This document shows positions 43,273-53,084 of a stretch of 64,000 bases of DNA, piece after piece. The stretch lies in contig JARVKI010000004.1 in NCBI GenBank assembly GCA_036674765.1, forward strand, positions 496,001 through 560,000, in the 5' to 3' direction. Position 1 is the stretch's first letter; each line of letters starts with the position of its first letter. The position numbers and the translations under genes were made by a program. The notes under the pieces are model-generated. The model had not been told where the DNA came from. It was given only the letters and a program-made list of their open reading frames with translations, and did not search any database. This stretch comes from Seiridium cupressi (lineage: Eukaryota; Ascomycota; Sordariomycetes; Amphisphaeriales; Sporocadaceae).

Positions 43273-44372
43273 TTATCGCGGGTCGAAGTACCACTTCTGG
43301 TTGTCAGCATCCTGCTTGGTAGCAGAAAGAATGTCAGCGCCAGAGTGGGTCGAAAAGTCCTTCACGGTCAGCTGGCCACGACTGGCCACCTTGTTGGTGA
43401 TGCTGTGGTATCCAAGAATCAGCAAAGTGCGCATGCCGAACAGCATACAAGAGACCGAGTTTCACTCACGTGTACACATCATACCCGTTAGTACGGGTTG
43501 AGTGAATCGTCCAGTGGGCAGTCTTGTCGGTCGGGGAGATCTGCGGAGTGGACGCAATCTTGTTGTCGCCTACAAATGATCAGCAAATGAATCACTCAAC
43601 ATGATCAGAGTACGAAAGGAACATACCAGTAGCGGTAAGGAAATATCCGGTGCGGACGTTGATGATCAGATACTCGGCACTGTCGCCCGATCCGGCTACA
43701 AGCGCAAGCTGCCACTTGGCATTGTCGGAAGGGCTGTTGCCTCGGTCACTTCACAGTTCACACGGACAAGTTAGTCTCGACTCCCCTGGGTTGCCCTTGT
43801 CAAGGTCAGAGGGAACTTACTAAGTCTGGATAACAAAAACACGTCAGTTCCTCAATTTTCTCATAAGTTTATAGAAAGCCCTGGTATAAACCCTTTCGTT
43901 CCAGAAGATTTCTTCCAAAAATTAAATATAAAGGGGAAAAGGAAAGAAATGGCTGAACTCCGCTATTTCTCGAAGATTTGAGCCAAAAAGAAAAAAGAAA
44001 AAGAAAAAAAAAGAAAAATATTTATGATGCTTACTATATATATAATGTTAGCTTTCTTTTTGGCTCTGGACAAATGCAAGAGAATTAAGGACATAGTAGG
44101 TTTTCATACGTACCTCGGACCACTGCACCAGCAGTCATCAAGCCCTCCCAAGAGTTGAGGTTGAGCTTTGGTGCCTCTATAGCAAACCTGGGTCAGTAGA
44201 CCTCCTACACGTGCGTTCTTCAGATTGTGCAACAAGCCCGAGAAGTCTCGAGTGGTTGAGACAAAAGGTCTTGCTACAAACAGAAGCCAGGAAGGGGTAA
44301 AGAGGATCCAAGAAGTTACTCATACTCACGGTATGGCACAATCTCGTAGACACCGGCGCCGGTGAAACCCAT
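43273..44372 (-). CDS. small beta-trefoil lectin-like protein (ricin-B-type fold)
   Basis: A multi-exon gene whose ends and most junctions are clear. Exons: 44372-44330, 44176-44114, a middle exon ending at 43627, 43569-43471/43470, and 43402-43273. It starts MGFTGAGVYEIVPY and ends KQDADNQKWYFDPR. The repeated Gln/Asn-x-Trp signature is seen three times: SDNAKWQLALVAG, TDKTAHWTIHSTR and DADNQKWYF. Each closes one trefoil lobe, as in small fungal carbohydrate-binding proteins of this fold. There is no catalytic domain and no signal peptide, so it is likely cytosolic. Introns of 57 and 67 bp are secure. The join between 44114 and about 43748 is not: the simplest gives one 375-bp intron (acceptor at 43741, AVVRGNSPSDN). 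A 5-base candidate microexon at 43821-43825 has perfect AG and GTAAGT flanks. Sugar specificity cannot be read. Confidence 0.65.
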
Positions 44373-46407
44373 GTTGACTGATGTCCTTGGCGAATTGTAA
44401 AGTAGGTTTGAGTGTGAAGAGTTGCTGTGAAGAAAGATTCGAGCTTTGGGGGAACCAAGGGGGGTCTTTATAGTCCAAACTTCCGAGTTCTCCCCTAGTA
44501 ATACCAGAGCTTGGGATTCTCTGACGATGCAATACCGCCACTCTCTGCGTCTTTCGTGGCTGGCTGGGCAAAGGCTCTAGGCTTTCTAGTCTGTTTTGTA
44601 TCATGCAGTAGGAGACATGATAATCCTCGAGCACAAATTGAAGCCAGCTGAATGGCAGGAGTGCGGGACAGTGTTCAATGCCCCATCCAGATTGCATATA
44701 CATATGTGCCAGACGTCGGCTTGGTATAGCCCCAACGCGCACGTCATGCTCAAGAGCGTTTCACACGTTCTATAGAGCGATCTGGTTATATATACTATCG
44801 CAGGAGCTTATGTAGATATACCACCAATGTTCTCGAAAAATGCTTTTCTGGTATATGAAAAGAACTCTGGTCTTATCCACGGTAGTCTCGTTATACTCAC
44901 CGTACTCTGGTGGAGAGACAAAAAATTCATGCAGGGCCAGGCCGGCGGAGGTATCTGTTGGAAAGCCGCCACAGAATGGTGCCGTTTAGTCCACATCAAG
45001 GATTTACCCTCCTGGACAGAGATTAATCTGTAGACATGCACGAATGATCAGCTTTCAGCTCACAGCCAGCTTTGGTCCTAGGACTAAATGTTACTAGTTG
45101 CGGGGAAAACGTGACACAGATGAGACACAAACTAGAGCACGGCATGGGATTTGCGAGATTGGTAGGTTTGTTCGCGACATTCGACAAATGGACATGAGGC
45201 CGGTGTTGCCCAAGGGGAATAGTTTCAGCTGGGCATAGATGGGCGTGGAGTACGCTTGGCTAAACTCTAATACCCCATTTGCCCTATAGGGCGGCCCGTC
45301 CCTAGTAGCTAGCGTGGAGCTGAAAGCCTCGACCCCAGCGAATCATAGCTCTCACTTTAAGACAGCATCACCACTTTTCGTCGTGCTTCATCTACAACCG
45401 GGTTAGTTCTCTGGGTATTGGACACTAATCGACCTGTCTGCGGCGGAAAGTATGGCTCTGCTGTCACCGGCCAACTCCTGTTGGCGACATTGCAAATCTT
45501 CGTCACGGGCTTCGTGATCGAGCGGGGTTTGTGAAACGAGTTCAGTGTGAAAACTCGGTGGCATTAGAGGCGTGTTACGTAGATGACATTTTTGAGGGAT
45601 TTGCCTGGATGACCCTGACGGATTGTATGGGTACTTCGACACAAGGTAGTCTCAGGTACCGTTCTGAATGTAATGGTTGTTTGCAGTCTACCGAGATGGC
45701 AAGGAACAACCAGCCATATGTGAATACAAGGGATATGAGTGCCGGCAATAGTGACTGTGATTATGTGTTATGCCGATCATTCTGGCTTAGAGCGATGGCA
45801 TCGTCTCCCACACTTTGCAGTCAGCGTCTCCTTCGCCACAAAGGAGAAAAACAGCGATGTGCTACAAGTCAAGCAGATATCCTCTGCCTTCCACGAGAAC
45901 AACGTGGCCTTACAGTTGCGCTTTCGGAACAAAACTGGGTAAATCGGCTTGGTATCTCATATGCCAAAAGAACAAACACTATTAACAATATTACCTTTGC
46001 TGAAGTGCGTACGGTGCTCACGGTGGCTGGAAACGCTCACTTAGCGCTCGCCGATCGATGTGTCCCTATGTAGGTATGCAAATACAGGACGACCTTAGAG
46101 GGGCCATTCCGTTCGTCCATGACTGAACTATCTACGTGAGACATGGCACTGAGAGACGGTCCTTAGAAAAACAGCTCCCGTAAGACAGCACTCGTGACTG
46201 AGTATGAGACTACAACAAGTTCTGCGTTCTCCAAATTGTACCGATGGCACGTAGATGCGGAAACGTGCTAAATACAGAATGTCAAACCCGAAAGCTGTTG
46301 AATGGAGGGATATTCCATTGACGCATAACGTAACGAAGAAACAGCGGAAGCCGATGAGGTGATATTTGCGACCGTAATACCATTGTTCATCGTCAGCGAC
46401 GGAAGGT
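44373..46407. other. 2-kb intergenic region
   Basis: The left part is upstream of the lectin-like gene. Frames at 45403-45642 (minus, 79 residues) and 45531-46073 (plus, 180 residues) overlap each other. Neither has a domain, signal peptide or membrane pattern, so I leave them unassigned. Confidence 0.4.
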
Positions 46408-46697
46408 TCAAAAAGTGATTCGGGCCTTAGTCGATGGGGTGGGGGAATAGGCGCCCGACAAGTACGGCGAAGAAGATGCGTGTTCTTCTTCGTGCCATTC
46501 GACTTTTAGTTCCAGACTTGACAAGGGCGCTCCAGTACAGCGCATCGAGTTTTGTGGTGTGTTGTCCCGCGAGACTTTCTGTAATGTGGGGCAACATGTG
46601 ACGTGACTACATGTACATTGTAGATGCTGCCAGATGGCGATCTTACCACGCACCAGGTCAGGATCTTGGTGCCATCACTCAAGTCGACTGAAGGCAA
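46408..46697 (-). CDS. possible 73-residue protein, two exons
   Basis: An ATG at 46697 opens MPSVDLSDGTKILTWCV. A consensus donor (GTAAGA at 46646) and acceptor (CATTACAG ending at 46579) define a 68-bp intron. The second exon (46578-46408) reads KVSRDNTPQNSMRCTG and onward to a stop after TKARITF. The sum is 73 residues, acidic in the middle (KVEWHEEEHA). The phase fits, and both exons have ordinary amino-acid use. The frame is also open upstream to an AG at 46711, so another 5' exon is possible. No family is recognised. The case rests only on splice sites and open frame. Confidence 0.35.
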
Positions 46698-47319
46698 GTT
46701 GTACCTGCATGCCAGCTCAAGGTGACTTAGTTAGATGGTGACTGTGCTAGCCTCGTAGCCCCAGAGGACTGACATCTCGGGTCTAAAAATGGATTGCAGT
46801 CATGTCAAAGAAAACGTTGGAAAAGCGGGTCACTGGCGATTCAGGGGTGCGAAGGGGGGCCACTAAGAACAATTCTCGAAGTCCAAATTGAGTTGGCGTT
46901 CGCTGTCGCAGGCGCTGGTCACGCCAAGTTGAGATGAACCTAACCCGAACCAACAGAGCGGCAGCTGCCAGCAGAGTGGCGACGACAAGTGTAGCTAGCC
47001 CGGGCACGCGTTTTGCAGCGGTGAGGGTCTCTAGTGAGCTGGCCCTAACCGTTTGGAGGATGCGAGGCTCAAATGAGCACAGCGGAGCACACCCCACAGA
47101 GCCCGTGGCGCAGTGTGGGCAGATTGGCGGTGACCATCAGCTGCAATGAAGCCGCAACAGCGACTGCCCCACGTGTAATCTCGCCCGGGCCCGCCGCCAG
47201 AGCAGTCGTGAACCGCGCGCTTTAACAGTCCCTGGGACCTGCGTTTTTCACGCGCGTTGCTGTTGTTTTTGTCCTTTCCGCAGGTCACGGGATATCTCTC
47301 GAGTTCAATCGCATTGGTT
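46698..47319. other. intergenic upstream of coiled-coil protein
   Basis: About 620 bp. It holds the promoter side of the next gene. Frames here run antisense into the next gene and look like chance. Confidence 0.5.
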
Positions 47320-48906
47320 ATGTCTTTCTTCAGTTGGCAGAATTTGTTGTCGTCGGCGTTCCCCAACGTCAAGCCCCCGGCACCCAAGGGCCAGCAGCCC
47401 GCGATCCAGGTAGCGACGCCCAACGCGGCTGCGCCACCCGCTGATTTACCGCCGGTTGAGCTCGACGCGACCGCGGCAAACGTGGGCCTTTGGGACGTTT
47501 TGGAATCTTGGGATGCCGCGGGTACGGCCCTCGCTATATTGCTAGGGACCTTTTGGTTGCTTGTTACCCTGTATGTGGTGCGCAGGCGACGGCGCGCGAG
47601 GGCCGCGGCGGCGCAACAACATGCTGCCGCCGCAGCTGCCGCCGCAGCGCAAATGAAGGACGCCGCCATCCGCGATGCAGTCGAGGAAGTAGTAGATGAG
47701 CGAACCAGGGCTATGGAGGGACGGTTCCAGGAGGCACTTGACCGGCGCATCCAAGTAAAGCAAAATGACGAAGCAGCTCTGGATGGTGTGCGGAAGGCGC
47801 TCAATGAGCGAATTCAGAGTGTGGAGGAAAGTTTTCAGAAGACATTGCGCGAACAGATCAAGACTGCTCAAGACAGCTATGAAAAGAGTCTGCACGAGAA
47901 AATCAAGACTGTGGAGGAGAGCTACGAGAAGAATCTGCATGAGCAGATCCAGGACGTCCAGGAGAGCTTCGAGAAGACCTTACGAGAACGAATCGACGCT
48001 ATCGAAGACAGCGTCAGGCGACACGTCAACCACAGGTTTGAGGCTCTTGAGAACAGAATCAAGTTGGATCAAGAGGCCATTGAGAGCTTGCACCAATCGA
48101 TCAGCCAGCGCATGGAGATCCTAGAGGACGGAGTTCGCATCATCGACGGGAAGCAGCTAGACCAGGAAGCTACCCATGTCACCCACAGATCCCTCAGCGC
48201 TCGTCTCGAGACCGTCGAAGCCAGCGTGCAGGCATTGGAGACCAAGACACGTGCCACAGGTCAGAGAATGGAAGCCGTGGATGACAGTACAAGAGTCATC
48301 GACAGCAGGACGAAGGCGCTTAGTCAGCGCATGGAGGCTGTCGAAGACAACTTGAGCTCTACGGATGGCCAAGTAACATTGCTCTCGCATGATGCCGGCC
48401 GTGGCGTAGATGCCATCGAGAAGTTGCAGAAGCACATCAAGACGCTGCCCGGCAACGAACGGCTGAGAGAGTTGACCATCGCTTGGGAGGAGAGATTCAA
48501 TGAGTTGGAGAGTCGCTACGAGGAGCACCAGCTAGCAATCGAGGAAGCACACTCAGAGTCCGAACCCATGCTTACATGGTCGCACATCGAGACTCAGGAG
48601 ATTGAACCTTTCGGAACTCTGTATACCAGGCCCACGTACGGTCAAGCACATAGCTACGGGCACTCTCCTACACTATCTTTTGATGGCTCGCTGCCTCCCA
48701 CTCCATCCTCCAGTGGCCGCTCCTACTCCTTCTCGAGTTCCCATACACCTATTACAACACCAACAAACTCAAAACGGCGGCGCATAGAAGCAGCCGGCTT
48801 CACAGACACCACATTTTCCTCGAGGCAGAGGCTTTTTGCCGCGAGGCAACATCGAAACTCACATTCACATTCAAGGTCACTCTCTCGACAACATTCTATC
48901 ATCTAA
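47320..48906 (+). CDS. membrane-anchored coiled-coil protein with 15-residue repeats
   Basis: Intronless gene of 528 residues from the first ATG (MSFFSWQNLLSSAFPN). A Pro/Ala-rich N-terminus precedes one membrane segment at about residues 68-88 (GTALAILLGTFWLLVTLYVV), which is followed by a basic cluster (RRRRRARAAAAQQ) and an Ala run. Residues about 115-425 are a long coiled coil. Within it, five consecutive 15-residue units are visible (IQSVEESFQKTLREQ, IKTAQDSYEKSLHEK, IKTVEESYEKNLHEQ, IQDVQESFEKTLRER, IDAIEDSVRRHVNHR). Further on, longer units repeat the phrase QRMEAVDD/QRMEAVED. The tail is Ser/Pro/Thr-rich with an NLS-like KRRRIE and a His/Ser/Arg end. A membrane anchor plus rod suggests a tether or spacer, perhaps at the nuclear envelope or ER. 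No family is recognised, so that is inference only. Confidence 0.8.
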   Translation: MSFFSWQNLLSSAFPNVKPPAPKGQQPAIQVATPNAAAPPADLPPVELDATAANVGLWDVLESWDAAGTALAILLGTFWLLVTLYVVRRRRRARAAAAQQHAAAAAAAAAQMKDAAIRDAVEEVVDERTRAMEGRFQEALDRRIQVKQNDEAALDGVRKALNERIQSVEESFQKTLREQIKTAQDSYEKSLHEKIKTVEESYEKNLHEQIQDVQESFEKTLRERIDAIEDSVRRHVNHRFEALENRIKLDQEAIESLHQSISQRMEILEDGVRIIDGKQLDQEATHVTHRSLSARLETVEASVQALETKTRATGQRMEAVDDSTRVIDSRTKALSQRMEAVEDNLSSTDGQVTLLSHDAGRGVDAIEKLQKHIKTLPGNERLRELTIAWEERFNELESRYEEHQLAIEEAHSESEPMLTWSHIETQEIEPFGTLYTRPTYGQAHSYGHSPTLSFDGSLPPTPSSSGRSYSFSSSHTPITTPTNSKRRRIEAAGFTDTTFSSRQRLFAARQHRNSHSHSRSLSRQHSII

Positions 48907-49473
48907 GGCGTAAATCGGGTTGTGGCAAACACAGAGTATAATGAGCGGTATGAGTCGCGTCCTTGTCGGACAAACATTTCCTTAATATAGGCATTGGGCA
49001 TTCGTTTATAGAGCATAATGATATCCTAGATTTGATGCTGTGCGTTTGGCGCAGCAAGTATTAATATCATGGTTTACTATGGCGTCTTGGAAGTTCCTTC
49101 GGTGGTTTATCATGCCACGGAGATGGTATCAGTCGATATCCCTTTGCGAACAGTATAGTGTCATGGAAATATAGGTGTCTCGGTGCAGTACGGAACTACG
49201 GCATATCAGACAAAACCGCGTATATCTCAATCAATCTCAATCAACGTGTTGAGAACTATTAGCCTAGTTATTACGACTCATGTCCTAAGCCACCCATGAC
49301 ATCAAATTACATATCTACCAGATAGTCGCTATGTGCAAATCAAAGCTGCCCGGGTGTAGAAGAAAACAACCGAGTGGGTAATCTGAACCGTGATCCACCA
49401 CAAATCAATCAGCAGTGCTAGACTTGGCTTCCTCATTCTCATCCATCTTGTCGGTCTAGTCGATAGCCGGCTT
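48907..49473. other. intergenic
   Basis: About 570 bp of AT-rich spacer between the coiled-coil gene and the truncated RRM-like copy. No feature seen. Confidence 0.5.
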
Positions 49474-49800
49474 TCAATCGCAAAGATCTAGGCCCCAGTG
49501 AACCGTGAGATAATTACCGAGAAACTCAGTAAATCTATGCATAGCTACATTTGTTTGTGCCTGCCAACTTCCAAAAATCCACACAACAGTGCTAGACTGG
49601 GCGCCTCTAATATAGATCATATCATCCGTATCGTAGTAAATGCGCAGGTCTATTTCGAGAACAGATATGAGGAATTGTGGTTCGACATCACTGTCGCCCT
49701 GGACCACAAGGACGCGCGAATTCTCTCCACCATTATCAGGGACTGGTGGTGTTCGGATGCGGTGTCGAGTTATGTAAGCTTGATGGCCCTTGATTGAATG
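49474..49800 (-). pseudogene. 5'-truncated copy of the RRM-like gene
   Basis: The minus strand from about 49797 reads IKGHQAYITRHRIRTPPVPD, then SRVLVVQGDSD, FLISVLEIDLRI and RFTEFLGNYLTVHWG. It ends at a TGA finishing at 49474. Each phrase has a partner in the copy at 50098-51092 (IKGPHARVVRHRIRTPPVPD; SRVLTTRGDPE; FLISIPEMEPRI; RFTQFLGEYLTVQYG), so this is the C-terminal third of a second copy. Upstream of about 49800 the frame meets stops, and I find no match to the N-terminal part or the RRM. It therefore looks like a 5'-truncated, inactive duplicate lying just downstream of its relative on the same strand. Confidence 0.7.
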
Positions 49801-50097
49801 GGGCTCTGGTGATGTCGCTACAAAAAGGAATCAGGGCACCCTCCGCACTAGAGAAAGTCACTAAAGCTGCAGGAGACAAGAATAGATCATGCCAAATTCT
49901 CTAAAAGCCGTAGAGCGAAAGAGCCTTAGAATATTTAGAGAAATCTCCTCCCTGGAACTTTCTTCATATCTATAGGTTTATACCTATGTATAGTAGTCTA
50001 TAACTTGGCGTCTCGACCAGACGAGATTGGTCAAGGATTTGCAACTTGTGGCTGAAGCCGCATATGCCAGACCAAATGTTCCTTCTACTTGAAACCA

Positions 50098-51092
50098 TCA
50101 CACAGCCCAAAGTGGGCTGCCTAGATCAGAACCCCAAGTGTCAACATCGTCCGCGTCGTGCGAAATGCGACCACACGGATCTTTGCCGTACTGTACAGTC
50201 AAGTATTCGCCCAGAAATTGGGTGAATCTTTGGCGGGCTGCGTGCGCCTGGGCACGAAAGCTTCCAAAGTGCTAAATGAGGGCGTTCTGCTCTTCGAGTT
50301 GGATCCAGCTGCAAAAGTAGGTCTGGCAGTGTATGCGAGGTTCCATCTCGGGAATCGATATCAGGAACAGCGACTCAACGGTTTCCGGATCTCCACGGGT
50401 GGTCAGGACACGCGAGGCATCTACGCCTTCATCCGGTACGGGAGGCGTACGAATACGGTGGCGGACGACGCGAGCATGGGGGCCTTTGATGATCAGCGAT
50501 GTCCGGTTGTGGCGAGCTAGAAATCGGTTCGCGGCTTCGGCGGAAAAGAAGGTTAAGGAGGCTGCGCTGGTTGAGATGTTCCCATGTGCTCTTTGGGGAT
50601 CCTGATGTTGAATGGGTTCGTATACATGTGCCGCATATATTTTTCCAAAGTCTCGAATATGTGAGTGGAGGAGCTCTGTTTCCAGATCCGGAGGCAAATT
50701 CCGGGAGAACAAACGACAGTTTAGTTCATCGGGGATTTCGTGATCTCTGTTCTTTGGAAGGCTGCGATCTCTGATGTAGTTATGGCGATGAGGGTTCTCG
50801 GGAACCATGCGGGCGGTGCTGTGGTCTGACTGGCTCTGGTCGTGACGGGCAGTTAAAGTGTAAATCCTGGTGTAGGGATGACACCCAAGCTCCTCGTACA
50901 TGGCGTGGTAGGGGAGGACGTGGTAGGGGGGAGCGTATCGGACCTCGCGAAATACCATCTCTCAAGGTTCAGGAGCAGGTAGAACTTCGCCTGACTGCTC
51001 AGCACCTCGTTCCATTGAGCATCGGGCCATTCAGCAGATCGAAGATAGGTATTCTTTTCGGCTGAGTTGTTGTTTATGGCCTGTTGAGCCAT
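50098..51092 (-). pseudogene. RRM-like protein gene with frameshift and nonsense codon
   Basis: From ATG 51092 the frame reads MAQQAINNNSAEKNTYLRSA, EWPDAQWNEVL, QAKFYLLLN. Near 50945 the coding pattern moves by one frame into RYAPPYHVLPYHAMYEELGC and HPYTRIYTLT. It continues through SLPKNRDHEIPDELNCRLFS, where an RRM-like first strand and loop are visible (NCRLFSRNLPPDLETELLHS, with IRDFGKIYAAHVYEP). A TAG at 50274-50272 then interrupts it. After the TAG the same frame stays open for 57 codons (HFGSFRAQAHAARQRFTQFL, GEYLTVQYGK) to a TGA at 50098. In the neighbouring copy the TAG position is a Trp codon (VVWIFGSW), so TGG to TAG is the likely change. Active relatives are, as I recall, fungal RRM-type proteins of unknown role. 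Two lesions suggest a dead gene. Confidence 0.7.
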
Positions 51093-53084
51093 TGTGAATG
51101 GATCCAGATGAGTCCGAGGTGTAATCTGTGACGTGATGATGAATTGATGTGAATACAATTATATCAAAATTCTCTGAAGTAGGAAACCCACTTGAGTGTT
51201 TTTAGTTGTTGATTGCGGTGGAAAGTTCTAGTACATTCGTCGTCTGGTGGTCAGCTTGGTTGTTAACTAGGCAGCTGGTCTTTCTGTTCCTTGGAACTTG
51301 CGACAATGATGCAGACAATCGCGTAACATTTCGAGAATTTAAACGCAAAGAACCACAGAGTCTTCTATGACCTTCACTGCAATACTCGGCGTTGGACAAT
51401 CCATAATTCTAGTCTGCCTTTAGCCTCTATATCTTGTGACGTGTGCTGACGGCGTATGCTTCCAAGTTTGAAAGTTCACAGGGGTTTTGCATATCTTCTA
51501 ACATACTGGTGTCAGGTTCATTATGTTCGATCTACACATCCTGTGTATTTTAGATCCAGTTGATATAGTTTTGTGACCGTTAGCGTCACCATAAACAGCG
51601 CCCTTGTACCTCCGATGAGACCATGGGATGTGCACCATGGATGGTATGACTGCTGTTGAGTGTCTAGTTTATGTGAGCACTGGATGGATGTGTTGGTGAG
51701 AGGTGATGATCGGACGATGGGAAGATAGGGTAATTATGCTACCTTGCGCTACTGCACCATTATAACTCAAAGCTTTAAGTCGAGTCGACTGAGGTAATTA
51801 AAATATATACAGAACAAAGTACCTCTGCGAATATACTATAATTACATCTACCGGGGTTTCAAAGAACGACAATGTAGGGACTCCATATTTGATGGTATGG
51901 GCGATAAAATGGGATGCTAGAAGTTGCTAAACCCACCAGGTGATAACATTTAACTATAGCCGAATTCTAAAATGGAAGATAAAAATATATGGGTCTAGAG
52001 GCTAGTCTGGTCGGGAAAAGAAATCCTCTTGATAGATATATATCATTAATACTGACTTTTGATGTGTAACATATGCTTAGCAAACGTTTTCCCCACAGAA
52101 ATGTTTTCGATATTCCTCCCGAAGATTGCAGTGACCAAAGCAAATCCAAATATATTCAATCGAACAAATAAAGCCAGTCGAAAGTCCAAACTGTCAGGAA
52201 TTCATGTGGACCATGTGAGTCTACAGTAGCAAAGAAACTGACTCATAGGGATATAGGCATCTACCTCTTAATCATGATTGGTATCGATCCGACAGTTCTG
52301 GCAATTTATTGGTAAGCGTCTAGCAATCTTGCCGACCTTATCCTCATTGTTGTAGGGAACTCTTGATCGCGTGTAGGCAGAAGAAGTAGATATCCATGAG
52401 TCAGTCTTGGATTTGAGAACGCGCCGTCAACATACACCTCCAAATGCTTAGTCGGTGGCAAGCTTTGCAACCTCTGAGCCTCTGAGATTCTCAAGTGAGA
52501 ACTGGTGCCCCAGTAAGCTTAGTACTGATTGCTCGATGACATTAAGCAAACTGGCTCGATATGACAATGTCTGACGATGTTGTTACCGAAATGACCCATA
52601 TCCTATCATAGTTGTGAGGTCACCAAATGAAAACCAGCTCAAGTGATTGTGTTGCACGATAAGGACTGGCTCTTCTGACAGAACCGACGTACATACGAGC
52701 GAGATTGTCGGTGTGCAGCAGGGTATCAGATTGTGGTCGATGGCCACGAGTTCCCCTGTCAGTGAACCAAGCGAATTATCTCCGAATCATTCTAGGCACC
52801 CTGCTGCATATTCGATGGAGGGTTCCAACCCGCAGGGTCACAAAACCGACCTGGTAAAGATCATCTGCAATATTGAGAGAACCTGGTCGTTTGACATGGA
52901 TGCAGCCTGGTCGTGCACCTATATCGGAGCCGCTGTTTCACAGCTCACGCGAGGTACACTGCTGTTGAATCGTGATTTGGTATATTCGTATTGTTGCTTA
53001 CTATATACATCTATCGTGAGACCAAGGAATTATTCTATTATCATTTGATTCGTTCAGTTCCCGCACCAAGGAAATACTGATCAT
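51093..53084. other. 2-kb intergenic region
   Basis: AT-rich. Frames at 52306-52494 (minus) and 52647-53048 (plus) show no domain. It holds the upstream side of the RRM-like remnant and the 3' side of the NRPS-like gene. Confidence 0.45.

Noticed and set aside
45531..46073. 180-residue plus-strand ORF
   Set aside because: Mixed composition with many Cys and Met but no recognisable fold, signal or splice support; another frame overlaps on the opposite strand.
47257..47319. Upstream extension of the coiled-coil protein
   Set aside because: It depends on a TTG start; the in-frame ATG at 47320 is the natural start.
47031..47804. 257-residue minus ORF
   Set aside because: It is antisense to the coiled-coil gene and its Ala/Ser richness mirrors the Ala-coding stretch.
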